From: Gelidibacter pelagius | Lineage (GTDB): Bacteria > Bacteroidota > Bacteroidia > Flavobacteriales > Flavobacteriaceae | Reading direction: 5' to 3' | Assembly (NCBI RefSeq): GCF_017581925.1 | Contig: NZ_JAGEVG010000012.1 | Coordinates: forward strand, 1 to 64,000 | DNA length: 64,000 nucleotides | In this document: in pieces, positions 54,141 through 62,350 of the stretch | Layout: every line of letters begins with the position of its first letter | Position numbering within the stretch: the stretch's first letter is position 1 | The notes under the pieces: model-generated | What the model was told of the DNA's origin: nothing | Seen by the model: the letters and a program-made list of their open reading frames with translations, nothing else | Database searches by the model: none | Position numbers and translations under genes: made by a program

Positions 54141-55329
54141 ACTTTAGGAATTCAAATATCCCACATGCCCCTTGTCCTGTACCAACGCACATCGTTACGG
54201 CACCATATTTCCCTTGCATATTGCGTTTGCGCATCTCGTCAAATAGCTGTACCGATAATTTTGCACCTGTACATCCAAGTGGATGGCCTAAAGCAATAGC
54301 ACCTCCGTTGACGTTTATGATATCTGGGTTAAGGTTGAGCTCTCTGATAACGGCAATGGATTGCGAAGCGAAGGCCTCGTTTAATTCAATTAATTCCAAG
54401 TCTTTCTGCTCTAAACCAGCCAGTTTTAATGCTTTAGGAATTGCCTTAACAGGACCGATTCCCATAATGCGAGGTTCAACTCCTGCAGCTGCATAATTGA
54501 CCAATCGGGCAATAGGTTCAAGATTCAATTCTTTGACCATCGCTTCACTCATAATCATTACAAAGGCAGCACCATCACTCATTTGCGATGAATTTCCAGC
54601 CGTAACACTTCCGTTTGCAGCAAATACTGGACGTAATTTGGCAAGTGCTTCTAAGCTTGTTCCTGCTCTTGGCCCTTCATCTTTAGTGACAGTATAAGAT
54701 TTGTTAGCTTTTTTACCGTTGGCATCCACATAAGTCTGATCCACTGTGATAGGTACAATCTGATCTTGAAAACGATTTTCTGCTTGTGCTCTTAAAGCTT
54801 TCATGTGTGAATTGTACGCAAATTGATCTTGGTCTTCACGAGATACTTTAAATTGGTTGGCCACTGCTTCTGCAGTATTGCCCATGCCCCAATAATAATC
54901 TGGATGACCGGCTTTTACGGTATCGTAATTCAATTCTGGTTTAAATCCAGTCATGGGTACAGCGCTCATGCTCTCTGCGCCACCTGCTATGATGCAATCG
55001 GCCATACCTGATTGGATTTTCGCTGTAGCAATGCCGATCGTTTCGATGCCCGAAGCACAGAAACGATTGACGGTTACTCCAGGTACATCAACACTATCCA
55101 ATCCAATTAATGAAATAAACCGTGCCATATTCAAGCCTTGTGCGCCTTCTGGCATGGCGTTCCCAACAATAACGTCGTCAATTCGCGACTTGTCAAAATC
55201 AGGAAGCTCTTTCATCATGTGCTGGATGGTTTCAGCAGCCAGTTCATCAGTTCTTTTAAATCGGAACACGCCTTTTGGTGCTTTACCAACTGCGGTTCTG
55301 TATGCTTTTACTATATATGCGGTTCTCAT
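54139..55329 (-). CDS. Acetyl-CoA acyltransferase (thiolase)
   Basis: A thiolase of about 396 residues that cleaves 3-ketoacyl-CoA. The nucleophile cysteine is in TVNRFCASGIETI, the histidine in GGAIALGHPLGCTG and the second cysteine in MCVGTGQGACG. The ATG at 55329 is preferred; the in-frame upstream codon (55353) falls in a hairpin repeat. It forms an operon with the 3-hydroxyacyl-CoA dehydrogenase upstream, but the ~120-bp gap between them contains two hairpins. Confidence 0.94.
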   Translation of the reverse strand: MRTAYIVKAYRTAVGKAPKGVFRFKRTDELAAETIQHMMKELPDFDKSRIDDVIVGNAMPEGAQGLNMARFISLIGLDSVDVPGVTVNRFCASGIETIGIATAKIQSGMADCIIAGGAESMSAVPMTGFKPELNYDTVKAGHPDYYWGMGNTAEAVANQFKVSREDQDQFAYNSHMKALRAQAENRFQDQIVPITVDQTYVDANGKKANKSYTVTKDEGPRAGTSLEALAKLRPVFAANGSVTAGNSSQMSDGAAFVMIMSEAMVKELNLEPIARLVNYAAAGVEPRIMGIGPVKAIPKALKLAGLEQKDLELIELNEAFASQSIAVIRELNLNPDIINVNGGAIALGHPLGCTGAKLSVQLFDEMRKRNMQGKYGAVTMCVGTGQGACGIFEFLK

Positions 55330-55343
55330 AGGCCTCTCCCCAG

Positions 55344-55439
55344 CCCTCTCCAAAGGAGAGGGAGTTTGTTCGGGATTTTGTTTTAAATTATAAGTTTCAT
55401 TTTAAATTGATCTATTTAAAAGTCTCCCCTTTGGGGAGA
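55344..55439. repeat. Two flavobacterial hairpins upstream of thiolase
   Basis: CCCTCTCC-AAA-GGAGAGGG (55344-55362) and TCTCCCC-TTT-GGGGAGA (55423-55439) are perfect hairpins in the gap between the FadB-type gene and thiolase. They resemble dispersed intergenic repeats of this family and are GC-rich against the AT-rich background. Confidence 0.75.
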
Positions 55440-55452
55440 TTTAGAGGGACTT

Positions 55453-57846
55453 TTAGTTCCTCAACGGCTTTCCAGTCTTCAACATATGCTGAATTCTTTC
55501 CAAGGTTTTTCTTTCTGTTGCTAAAGACAAAAATGCTTCACGCTCCAAGTCCAATAAATATTGCTCCGAAACTAAAGTTGGTTCTGACAAGTTACCCCCA
55601 GCCATTACGTAGGCTAGTTTATTGGCAATTTTTTGGTCATGTTCGCTAATGTATTTACTGTCTTCCATCGAATCGGTTCCTACTAAGAACATTCCTAAAG
55701 CTTGCTTACCGAGAACTTTGATGTCTGTGCGTCTAACAGGTTGCGTGTAACCCGCATCCGCCATTAACTTAGCATGCGCTTTTGCAGTGGCTAATTGTCT
55801 GTCCTTATTGACCACAACAACATCTTTCCCTTTTTGTAATAGGTTTAAGTCGAAAGCTTCGTAAGCAGAAGTTGATACTTTTGCCATTCCTATAGTTAAG
55901 AAGTGTTCTTGTAGAATGTTTAATTTCACATCACCTTTTTGGAAAAGATCTTGTGCTCTTAAAGCCATTTCTTTAGAACCTCCACCGCCAGGAATAACAC
56001 CAACACCAAACTCTACAAGTCCCATGTAAGTTTCTGCAGCAGCAACAACTACATCGGCGTGCAGAGACAATTCACATCCTCCACCAAGTGCCATACCATG
56101 AGGTGCAGCAACAGTTGGGATTGCAGAATAACGCATACGCATCATTGAATCTTGGAAATATTTGATTGCCGCATTTAATTCGTCATATTCTTGTTCGGCA
56201 GCCATCATGAAAATCATTCCGATATTGGCACCTACAGAGAAGTTAGCCGCTTGGTTGCCAACAACCAGTCCTGCGAAATCTTTTTCAGCAATATCTATCG
56301 CTTTGTTTAATCCAGCAAGTACATCGCCTCCAATGGTATTCATTTTAGATTGGAATTCCACATTCAAAATGCCGTCTCCTAAATCTTCCACAACTACGCC
56401 CGAGTTCTTGAAAACTTCTTTGGACTTACGGATGTTGTCCAAGATGATAAACGCATCTTGCCCGGGTACTTTTTCTTGTTTTTTGGATGGTATATCGTAA
56501 AAGAAGGTATTGCCATCTTTTATGGTATAAAACGATTTGTTTCCAGATTCCAACATCTCATTAATCCAAGCTGCAGGTTCTAAACCTTCTGCTTTCATCA
56601 ATTCAATACCTTTTTCAACACCAACGGCGTCCCAAATTTGAAAAGGACCGTGTTCCCAGCCAAAACCGGCTTTCATGGCATTATCTATCTTATAAAGCTC
56701 GTCGGTGATTTCTGGAATTCTGTTAGCAACATAAGCAAACATGGCCGCAAAATTCTTTCTGTAAAATTCTCCGGCTTTATCCTTTCCTGAAATTAAAATT
56801 GGAAAACGATCGATCACTTTATCGACCGTCTTGGTCAATTCTAAAGTGGCAAAATTAGCCGATTTCCGATCTCTATATTCAAGCGTATTTAAATCTAAGG
56901 TTCTAATGTCCTTGCCTTCCTTTTTATAAAAGCCTTGTCCAGTTTTACTTCCAAACCATTTGTTTTCCACCATTTTATTGATGAAATCTGGAAGTTTGAA
57001 TAGCTCGTGAGCTTCATCTTCAGGGCAGTTTTCATAAATACCATTGGCAACATGCACCAAAGTATCCAAGCCAACGACGTCAACGGTTCTGAAAGTTGCT
57101 GACTTAGGACGGCCAATTACCGGTCCTGTCAATTTATCGACTTCTTCAACCGTCAAATCCATTTCCTTAACTTGGTGGAAGAGGCTTTGGATTCCAAAAA
57201 TCCCAATACGATTTCCTATAAATGCAGGCGTATCCTTAGCTATAACTGAAGTTTTCCCAAGGAACTTTTCACCATAATTATTTAAAAAATCCAATACATC
57301 CTGAGATGTTTTTGGTCCAGGAATAATTTCAAATAATTTCAAGTAACGTGCAGGGTTGAAAAAGTGAGTTCCACAGAAATGCTTTTGGAAATCTTCACTT
57401 CGGCCTTCACTCATAAAATGAATCGGAATCCCTGAGGTGTTCGAAGTGATCAAAGTTCCAGGAGTTCTGTGTTTTTCAAGTTTTTCGAAGACTTGTTTCT
57501 TAATGTCCAAGCGCTCCACAACAACTTCCATAATCCAATCCACATTTTTCACCTTTGCAATGTCGTCTTCAAGGTTACCAGTGGTAATCCTGCTGGCGAA
57601 CGATTGGTGATAAATAGGAGAGGGCTTCGATTTTAGAGAAGCAGTCAAAGAATCATTAACAATTCTGTTTCTAACGGCTTTATCTTCTAAGGTCAGTCCT
57701 TTAGCTTTTTCGGCATCATTCAGTTCTCTTGGAACAATATCAAGAAGTAATACGTCAACGCCTATATTGGCAAAATGACATGCAATACCGCTTCCCATAA
57801 TTCCAGAGCCAACAATGGCTACTTTTTTTATTCTACGTTTGCTCAT
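55453..57846 (-). CDS. 3-hydroxyacyl-CoA dehydrogenase / enoyl-CoA hydratase
   Basis: A 797-residue bifunctional beta-oxidation enzyme. Residues 1-400 form the NAD-binding dehydrogenase, with KVAIVGSGIMGSGIACHF at the N-terminus and the active-site His in GTHFFNPARYLKLFEI. The C-terminal half contains the hydratase/crotonase domain, with ALGGGCELSLHADVVVAA and FGVGVIPGGGGSKEM. This order, with the dehydrogenase first, is opposite to E. coli FadB. It is 4 bp after the marR gene, so it heads the operon after the regulator. Confidence 0.95.
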   Translation of the reverse strand: MSKRRIKKVAIVGSGIMGSGIACHFANIGVDVLLLDIVPRELNDAEKAKGLTLEDKAVRNRIVNDSLTASLKSKPSPIYHQSFASRITTGNLEDDIAKVKNVDWIMEVVVERLDIKKQVFEKLEKHRTPGTLITSNTSGIPIHFMSEGRSEDFQKHFCGTHFFNPARYLKLFEIIPGPKTSQDVLDFLNNYGEKFLGKTSVIAKDTPAFIGNRIGIFGIQSLFHQVKEMDLTVEEVDKLTGPVIGRPKSATFRTVDVVGLDTLVHVANGIYENCPEDEAHELFKLPDFINKMVENKWFGSKTGQGFYKKEGKDIRTLDLNTLEYRDRKSANFATLELTKTVDKVIDRFPILISGKDKAGEFYRKNFAAMFAYVANRIPEITDELYKIDNAMKAGFGWEHGPFQIWDAVGVEKGIELMKAEGLEPAAWINEMLESGNKSFYTIKDGNTFFYDIPSKKQEKVPGQDAFIILDNIRKSKEVFKNSGVVVEDLGDGILNVEFQSKMNTIGGDVLAGLNKAIDIAEKDFAGLVVGNQAANFSVGANIGMIFMMAAEQEYDELNAAIKYFQDSMMRMRYSAIPTVAAPHGMALGGGCELSLHADVVVAAAETYMGLVEFGVGVIPGGGGSKEMALRAQDLFQKGDVKLNILQEHFLTIGMAKVSTSAYEAFDLNLLQKGKDVVVVNKDRQLATAKAHAKLMADAGYTQPVRRTDIKVLGKQALGMFLVGTDSMEDSKYISEHDQKIANKLAYVMAGGNLSEPTLVSEQYLLDLEREAFLSLATERKTLERIQHMLKTGKPLRN

Positions 57847-57850
57847 ATTA

Positions 57851-58303
57851 TTATAAACTATTTTCTTTTTGATTGTATATGTTTTTGTTGGAGATCATAT
57901 TATTGATTATTTCAGCCACCTCATAGAAATGCTGCAATTGTTCCTCTGTCGCATTGTTACGAATGGCTTCATTAAAAGTCAGTACTTTTTCTTTAGAGTA
58001 AGCTCGTTTTTTCTTTCCGAAATCGGTTAGAAAAATCAAAACGCCGCGTCCGTCTTCTGGATTGGGACGCCGCTCAATCAGTCCACGTGCTTCCATTGAT
58101 TTTAAAGTCCTGGATAAACTCGTGGCTTCCATGCCCATTTTAGGGCCCATAGCGGTTGAAGGCGTGCCTTTTTCTGGATCAATGCTCAGAAGAGCAAATC
58201 CTGTTGCCATTGTGCTATCAAATTTTGAAGCCTCTTCGTTGTACATTTTAGTAACCGCTAACCAAGTGGTTCTAAGAACATAATCAATGGTTTTGTCTTT
58301 CAT
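57851..58303 (-). CDS. MarR-family repressor of beta-oxidation operon
   Basis: A 150-residue MarR-family regulator. The winged-helix region is seen in GMEATSLSRTLKSMEARGLIERRPNPEDGRGVLIFLTD. The ATG at 58303 is chosen over a TTG at 58324. It is the first gene of the operon, followed 4 bp later by the FadB-type gene. The palindrome TATGCATGCATA in its promoter is the likely operator, so it probably represses its own operon until an acyl-CoA ligand binds. Confidence 0.92.
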   Translation of the reverse strand: MKDKTIDYVLRTTWLAVTKMYNEEASKFDSTMATGFALLSIDPEKGTPSTAMGPKMGMEATSLSRTLKSMEARGLIERRPNPEDGRGVLIFLTDFGKKKRAYSKEKVLTFNEAIRNNATEEQLQHFYEVAEIINNMISNKNIYNQKENSL

Positions 58304-58321
58304 TGTAATTAATAAGGATTC

Positions 58322-58352
58322 CAAATATACAAAAATTTACTATGCATGCATA
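58322..58352 (-). promoter_or_regulatory. Promoter and operator of the marR-fad operon
   Basis: On the minus strand TATATTTG (58322-58329) is a -7 box. The perfect 12-bp palindrome TATGCATGCATA (58341-58352) lies 11 bp upstream, overlapping the -33 region. Confidence 0.7.
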
Positions 58353-58433
58353 ATAAATTGAAAATATTTTTTACAGAAATATTTGAGAAATTTCGATTCG
58401 TTTCAGAAGACTATTAAACCTTTCTAATCTAGA

Positions 58434-58460
58434 TTGGTTAATGAGTTATTTGTACTTTTG
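58434..58460 (+). promoter_or_regulatory. Promoter of LTA-synthase-like gene
   Basis: TTG (58434-58436) and TACTTTTG (58453-58460) match the Bacteroidota -33/-7 pattern with a 16-bp spacer. The start codon is at 58490. Confidence 0.65.
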
Positions 58461-58489
58461 CGCAATTACTAACATTACATTTGTTTTGC

Positions 58490-60424
58490 ATGAAATTGTT
58501 CTTTAGGAAGCAGGAATATCTAATTCTACTTTACCGTCTGTTTTTAGCTTATGTCTTTTATTTTCTTGCTAGGGTTTTGTTCTTCCTCTATAATTATGAT
58601 GTTTTGGAAGTGCATTCTGTAGGAGAGTTTTTCAAATTGTCTTATTATGGATTGGCTTTTGATACGGCGGCGATTTTATATGTCAATAGTCTGTTTATTG
58701 TACTGTCCCTTTTGCCACTTCGCTTAACAGTTTCTTCCTGGTATCAAAAATTATTGATCTACGTTTATTTTATTACCAATTTGATCGGTTATGCCTTCAA
58801 TTATGTAGATTTTATTTATTACAAATTCAATTTTGCCAGAACGACACTATCGGTTTTAGAGGTTGTAGAAAATGAAGCCAATAAGACCACGATGTTTTTT
58901 AGGTTTATGGTGAGCTATTGGCATGTGTATCTCATCTTTGTTTTGGTGAGCTTACTATGGATTTATCTATACAAGCGCGTCAAGCTGAAACCATCGGCCC
59001 ATCGATTATCAACGGCAACATATTATTTGTCTTCTCTTATTGGTTTCGTTGTCATCGCTACGTTGATCGTGGGTGGCATAAGAGGAGGCGATTTCAAAAA
59101 AAGTACGCGTCCCATCAATTTAGTGGATGCCAGTAAACATGTTAAAAAAATGGAGCAAGCAGATTTGGTACTCAATACCACATTTGCATTTATCAGAACC
59201 TTTGGTAACAATAGCTTTAAGAAAGTAGATTATGATATTTCCGATGAAGAGATTCAATTCTACATTAAACCTATTAAACACTATAAAAATAATCCACCCA
59301 CAAAACCGAATATTATCGTCATCATCACCGAAAGTATGGGAAGGGAGTATTTGGCCTCGTTTAATAAGGACATTGGAGTGGAAGATTATGTGGGCTACAC
59401 ACCATTTTTAGATTCTTTGGCGCAACATAGCCTTATTTTTCCAAATGCTTTCGCCAATGGTGCGAAGTCCATACATGGGATGTCTTCTGTATTGTCCGGG
59501 ATTCCATCCTTTGTTGATGCCTTTACATCATCAAGCTATTCCAATCAAAAAATTCAGAGTTTGGTTTCTGTTTTGAACGATTTGGATTATGACACGTCTT
59601 TTTTTCATGGCGCACCAAATGGATCAATGGGGTTCTTGGGCTTTAGCAATATTTTGGGATTCGATCATTATTATGGTATGGAAGAATACGGCAACGACGA
59701 TGATTTTGATGGGAGTTGGGGTATTTGGGATGAACCCTTTTTACAGTATATGAAATCCACTTTAGATCATAAACAGCAGCCATTTTTTAGTACTGTTTTT
59801 ACAGTGTCTTCCCATGAACCGTTTAAAATCCCTAAAAAATACAACGGCGAATTTCCAAAGGGACACATCCAAATGCACGAACCTGTTGGCTATACAGATT
59901 ATGCGTTTAAACAGTTTTTTAATGCGGCAAAGAAGGAACCGTGGTTTGACAATACCATATTTGTCATTACTGCCGATCATCCCAATCAGGTATATTATGA
60001 TGTTTACAATAAAACGATCAACAGACGTGCAGTACCGATCATGTTCTACAAATCCGATGGAAGTTTAACAGGTGTAGATAATGAATTGGCGCAGCAGATA
60101 GATATTTATCCCACCCTGTTAGATATTATCGGGTACGATAAACCCTTTAGAAGTTGGGGAAGAAGTCTCATTTCAGATGATGGTGTTGTGCCCTTTGCGA
60201 TTAACCATAATGCATCGCAATACCATATGTTAAGAGGTAACTACATTTGTACTTTTGATGGCAAGAAGGCTACAGGGTTTTATGACATTGACGATAAAAG
60301 TCTCGAGCATAATTTGATCGCCAATCGAACGCCCGAAATGGATGAAACTGAAATAGCCTGCAAAGCATTTTTGGAGGATTATTTTGAACGTATTGTGGAT
60401 AAGAAGTTGAGTTTGGAGAAATAA
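58490..60424 (+). CDS. LTA-synthase-family sulfatase-like enzyme
   Basis: A protein of about 644 residues with five N-terminal membrane helices (residues ~10-200) and a C-terminal sulfatase-type catalytic domain in the periplasm. The domain begins NIIVIITESMGREYLASF, with the metal-binding glutamate, and the nucleophile region is FANGAKSIHGMSSVL, where a serine occupies the position of the LTA-synthase threonine. Later ligands are in VSSHEPFKIP and FVITADHPN. Gram-negative members transfer phosphoglycerol or phosphoethanolamine to envelope glycans or lipids; the exact substrate is unknown. Confidence 0.9.
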   Translation: MKLFFRKQEYLILLYRLFLAYVFYFLARVLFFLYNYDVLEVHSVGEFFKLSYYGLAFDTAAILYVNSLFIVLSLLPLRLTVSSWYQKLLIYVYFITNLIGYAFNYVDFIYYKFNFARTTLSVLEVVENEANKTTMFFRFMVSYWHVYLIFVLVSLLWIYLYKRVKLKPSAHRLSTATYYLSSLIGFVVIATLIVGGIRGGDFKKSTRPINLVDASKHVKKMEQADLVLNTTFAFIRTFGNNSFKKVDYDISDEEIQFYIKPIKHYKNNPPTKPNIIVIITESMGREYLASFNKDIGVEDYVGYTPFLDSLAQHSLIFPNAFANGAKSIHGMSSVLSGIPSFVDAFTSSSYSNQKIQSLVSVLNDLDYDTSFFHGAPNGSMGFLGFSNILGFDHYYGMEEYGNDDDFDGSWGIWDEPFLQYMKSTLDHKQQPFFSTVFTVSSHEPFKIPKKYNGEFPKGHIQMHEPVGYTDYAFKQFFNAAKKEPWFDNTIFVITADHPNQVYYDVYNKTINRRAVPIMFYKSDGSLTGVDNELAQQIDIYPTLLDIIGYDKPFRSWGRSLISDDGVVPFAINHNASQYHMLRGNYICTFDGKKATGFYDIDDKSLEHNLIANRTPEMDETEIACKAFLEDYFERIVDKKLSLEK

Positions 60425-60449
60425 AAAAGAGCTTCGTTTTAAGAAGCTC
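60423..60449 (-). terminator. Terminator after acyl-CoA synthetase
   Basis: On the minus strand the stem GAGCTTC/GAAGCTC with a 7-nt loop is followed by six T. It sits between convergent stop codons. Confidence 0.85.
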
Positions 60450-60455
60450 CATGGT

Positions 60456-62228
60456 TTAGGGTCTATATATTTTCTCAATAAGGTCTTTATACATCTCTTT
60501 GATAACTTTCCGTTTCATTTTCATGGTTGGCGTTAGTTGGCCACCTTCAATGGACCATACATCAGGGGTCAGTTCAAATTTCTTAATTTGCTCCCATTTC
60601 CCAAAATGCTCATTAGCTTTGTCAATTTCCTCTTGGATTCGTGCCAATACAACGTCCGAGTTTTCAATTGAATCGCTATCCAGCTTAATATCTTTGTCTT
60701 TATGTTTGATCCATTCCCTGATGAATTCAAAATTAGGTTGGATCAATGCCGCTGGCATTTTTTCGCCTTCACCGATCACCATGATCTGTTCGATAAATCG
60801 AGATTGTTTTAATTCGTTTTCCAATAGTGCCGGAGCCACATATTTTCCTCCAGAGGTTTTGAACATTTCTTTTTTACGATCAGTAATTTTCAAAAAGCCG
60901 TCTTCATCTATTTCTCCAATGTCGCCAGTATGAAAAAAATCGCCGGTCATGACTGACTTCGTTTGTTCAGGTTCATTAAAATAGCCTAACATGATATTTG
61001 GACCTTTCACAAGAATCTCCCCGTCCTCAGCAATTTTCACCTCCACATTATCAATTATTTTTCCAACAGTGCCTACTTTAAAGCCTTTGTTTCGCATATC
61101 ATTTACTGAAATCACCGGAGAGGTTTCTGTCAATCCGTAACCTTCCATGATCGGCATTTCGGCAGCGGCAAAAGTTCGTGTGAGTCGTGGTTGCAATGCC
61201 GCACTTCCAGAAACCATCATGTCCAAATTGCCACCAAGACCTTCTTTCCATTTGCTGAAAATGAGTTTTCTTGCTAGTTTGAGTTGCAGTTCATACCACC
61301 ATCCGTTGGCACCATAGGGCTCATATTCGAGACCTAAATCTATGGCCCAGAAGAATAACTTTTTCTTAATGCCTGTCAATTCACTTCCTTTGGCTACAAT
61401 TTTATCATATACTTTTTCGTAAAGTCTCGGCACCGCAGTCATGACATTTGGCTTGACTTCTTGAAGGTTTTCGCTCATTTTCTCAATGGATTCTGCGAAA
61501 TAAATTTCCACACCACAATATTGGTAGAGGTACAGAATCATACGTTCAAAAACATGGCAAACAGGAAGGAAGCTTAAAGCCTTGGATTTTCCGTATTCAA
61601 ACGGTACTCGTTTTTTGCTATCCAGGACGTTAGATACCAGGTTGTTATGAGAGAGCATGACTCCTTTTGGTTTTCCAGTAGTTCCGGAAGTATAAATTAA
61701 AGTGGCTAAATCGTTAGGCTTTACCGCAGCCATACGTCCTTCAACCTCATGTTGATTACTCTCATCTTTACCTAATTCTAAGATTTCTTTCCAACTTTTT
61801 TCACCTTTGATATCATCAAAAGTGTAGACCGCTTTCAGTTTGGTGTTTGCTTTGATGGCATTGATTTTGGCCAATACTTCTTCATCCGAAACAAAACAAA
61901 TTATTGATCCGGAATGGTTGAGGATATACTCGTAATCAGACTCAGAGATGGTAGGATAGATGGGTGTGTTTTGCGCTCCAATTTGCAAAATTCCAATGTC
62001 CATAACGTTCCATTCCGTTCTATTATTGGATGAAATGACCGCGATTTTATCATTAGTCTGTATACCAAGACGCAGCAAACCTCTGCTTATGGCATTGGCT
62101 TGATCAATATATTCTTGAGTCGAAATTGAGGTCCATTGGCCGTCATATTTTGTAATAAGTGCTTTCTCAAGGTTATAATGTGTTAATTGATACCTTGGAA
62201 AATCAAAAATTCTGGTAACGTCAGTCAT
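60456..62228 (-). CDS. Long-chain acyl-CoA synthetase (AMP-forming)
   Basis: A 590-residue adenylate-forming ligase that activates fatty acids with CoA. The phosphate-binding loop is YTSGTTGKPKGVMLSH, the core motif is GYGLTETSPVIS and the hinge is GDIGEIDEDGFLKITDRKKEMFKTSGGKY. Length matches the 590-600-residue Bacteroidota FadD-like form. It is not in the marR operon but would feed it substrate. Confidence 0.95.
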   Translation of the reverse strand: MTDVTRIFDFPRYQLTHYNLEKALITKYDGQWTSISTQEYIDQANAISRGLLRLGIQTNDKIAVISSNNRTEWNVMDIGILQIGAQNTPIYPTISESDYEYILNHSGSIICFVSDEEVLAKINAIKANTKLKAVYTFDDIKGEKSWKEILELGKDESNQHEVEGRMAAVKPNDLATLIYTSGTTGKPKGVMLSHNNLVSNVLDSKKRVPFEYGKSKALSFLPVCHVFERMILYLYQYCGVEIYFAESIEKMSENLQEVKPNVMTAVPRLYEKVYDKIVAKGSELTGIKKKLFFWAIDLGLEYEPYGANGWWYELQLKLARKLIFSKWKEGLGGNLDMMVSGSAALQPRLTRTFAAAEMPIMEGYGLTETSPVISVNDMRNKGFKVGTVGKIIDNVEVKIAEDGEILVKGPNIMLGYFNEPEQTKSVMTGDFFHTGDIGEIDEDGFLKITDRKKEMFKTSGGKYVAPALLENELKQSRFIEQIMVIGEGEKMPAALIQPNFEFIREWIKHKDKDIKLDSDSIENSDVVLARIQEEIDKANEHFGKWEQIKKFELTPDVWSIEGGQLTPTMKMKRKVIKEMYKDLIEKIYRP

Positions 62229-62291
62229 TAGTTATACGAAGTTTAGGTTATGCAAAGTATGAAAATAAATAGGATATTCAAATGACGACAT

Positions 62292-62323
62292 AAAAAAAGG
62301 GGCTTTTAATAATAAAAACCCCT
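62292..62323 (-). terminator. Terminator after purL
   Basis: On the minus strand the stem AGGGG/CCCCT with a long AT-rich loop is followed by seven T. It lies about 27 bp after the purL stop. Confidence 0.75.
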
Positions 62324-62350
62324 CTATATTCCTAATCTAATAATTGTTTG

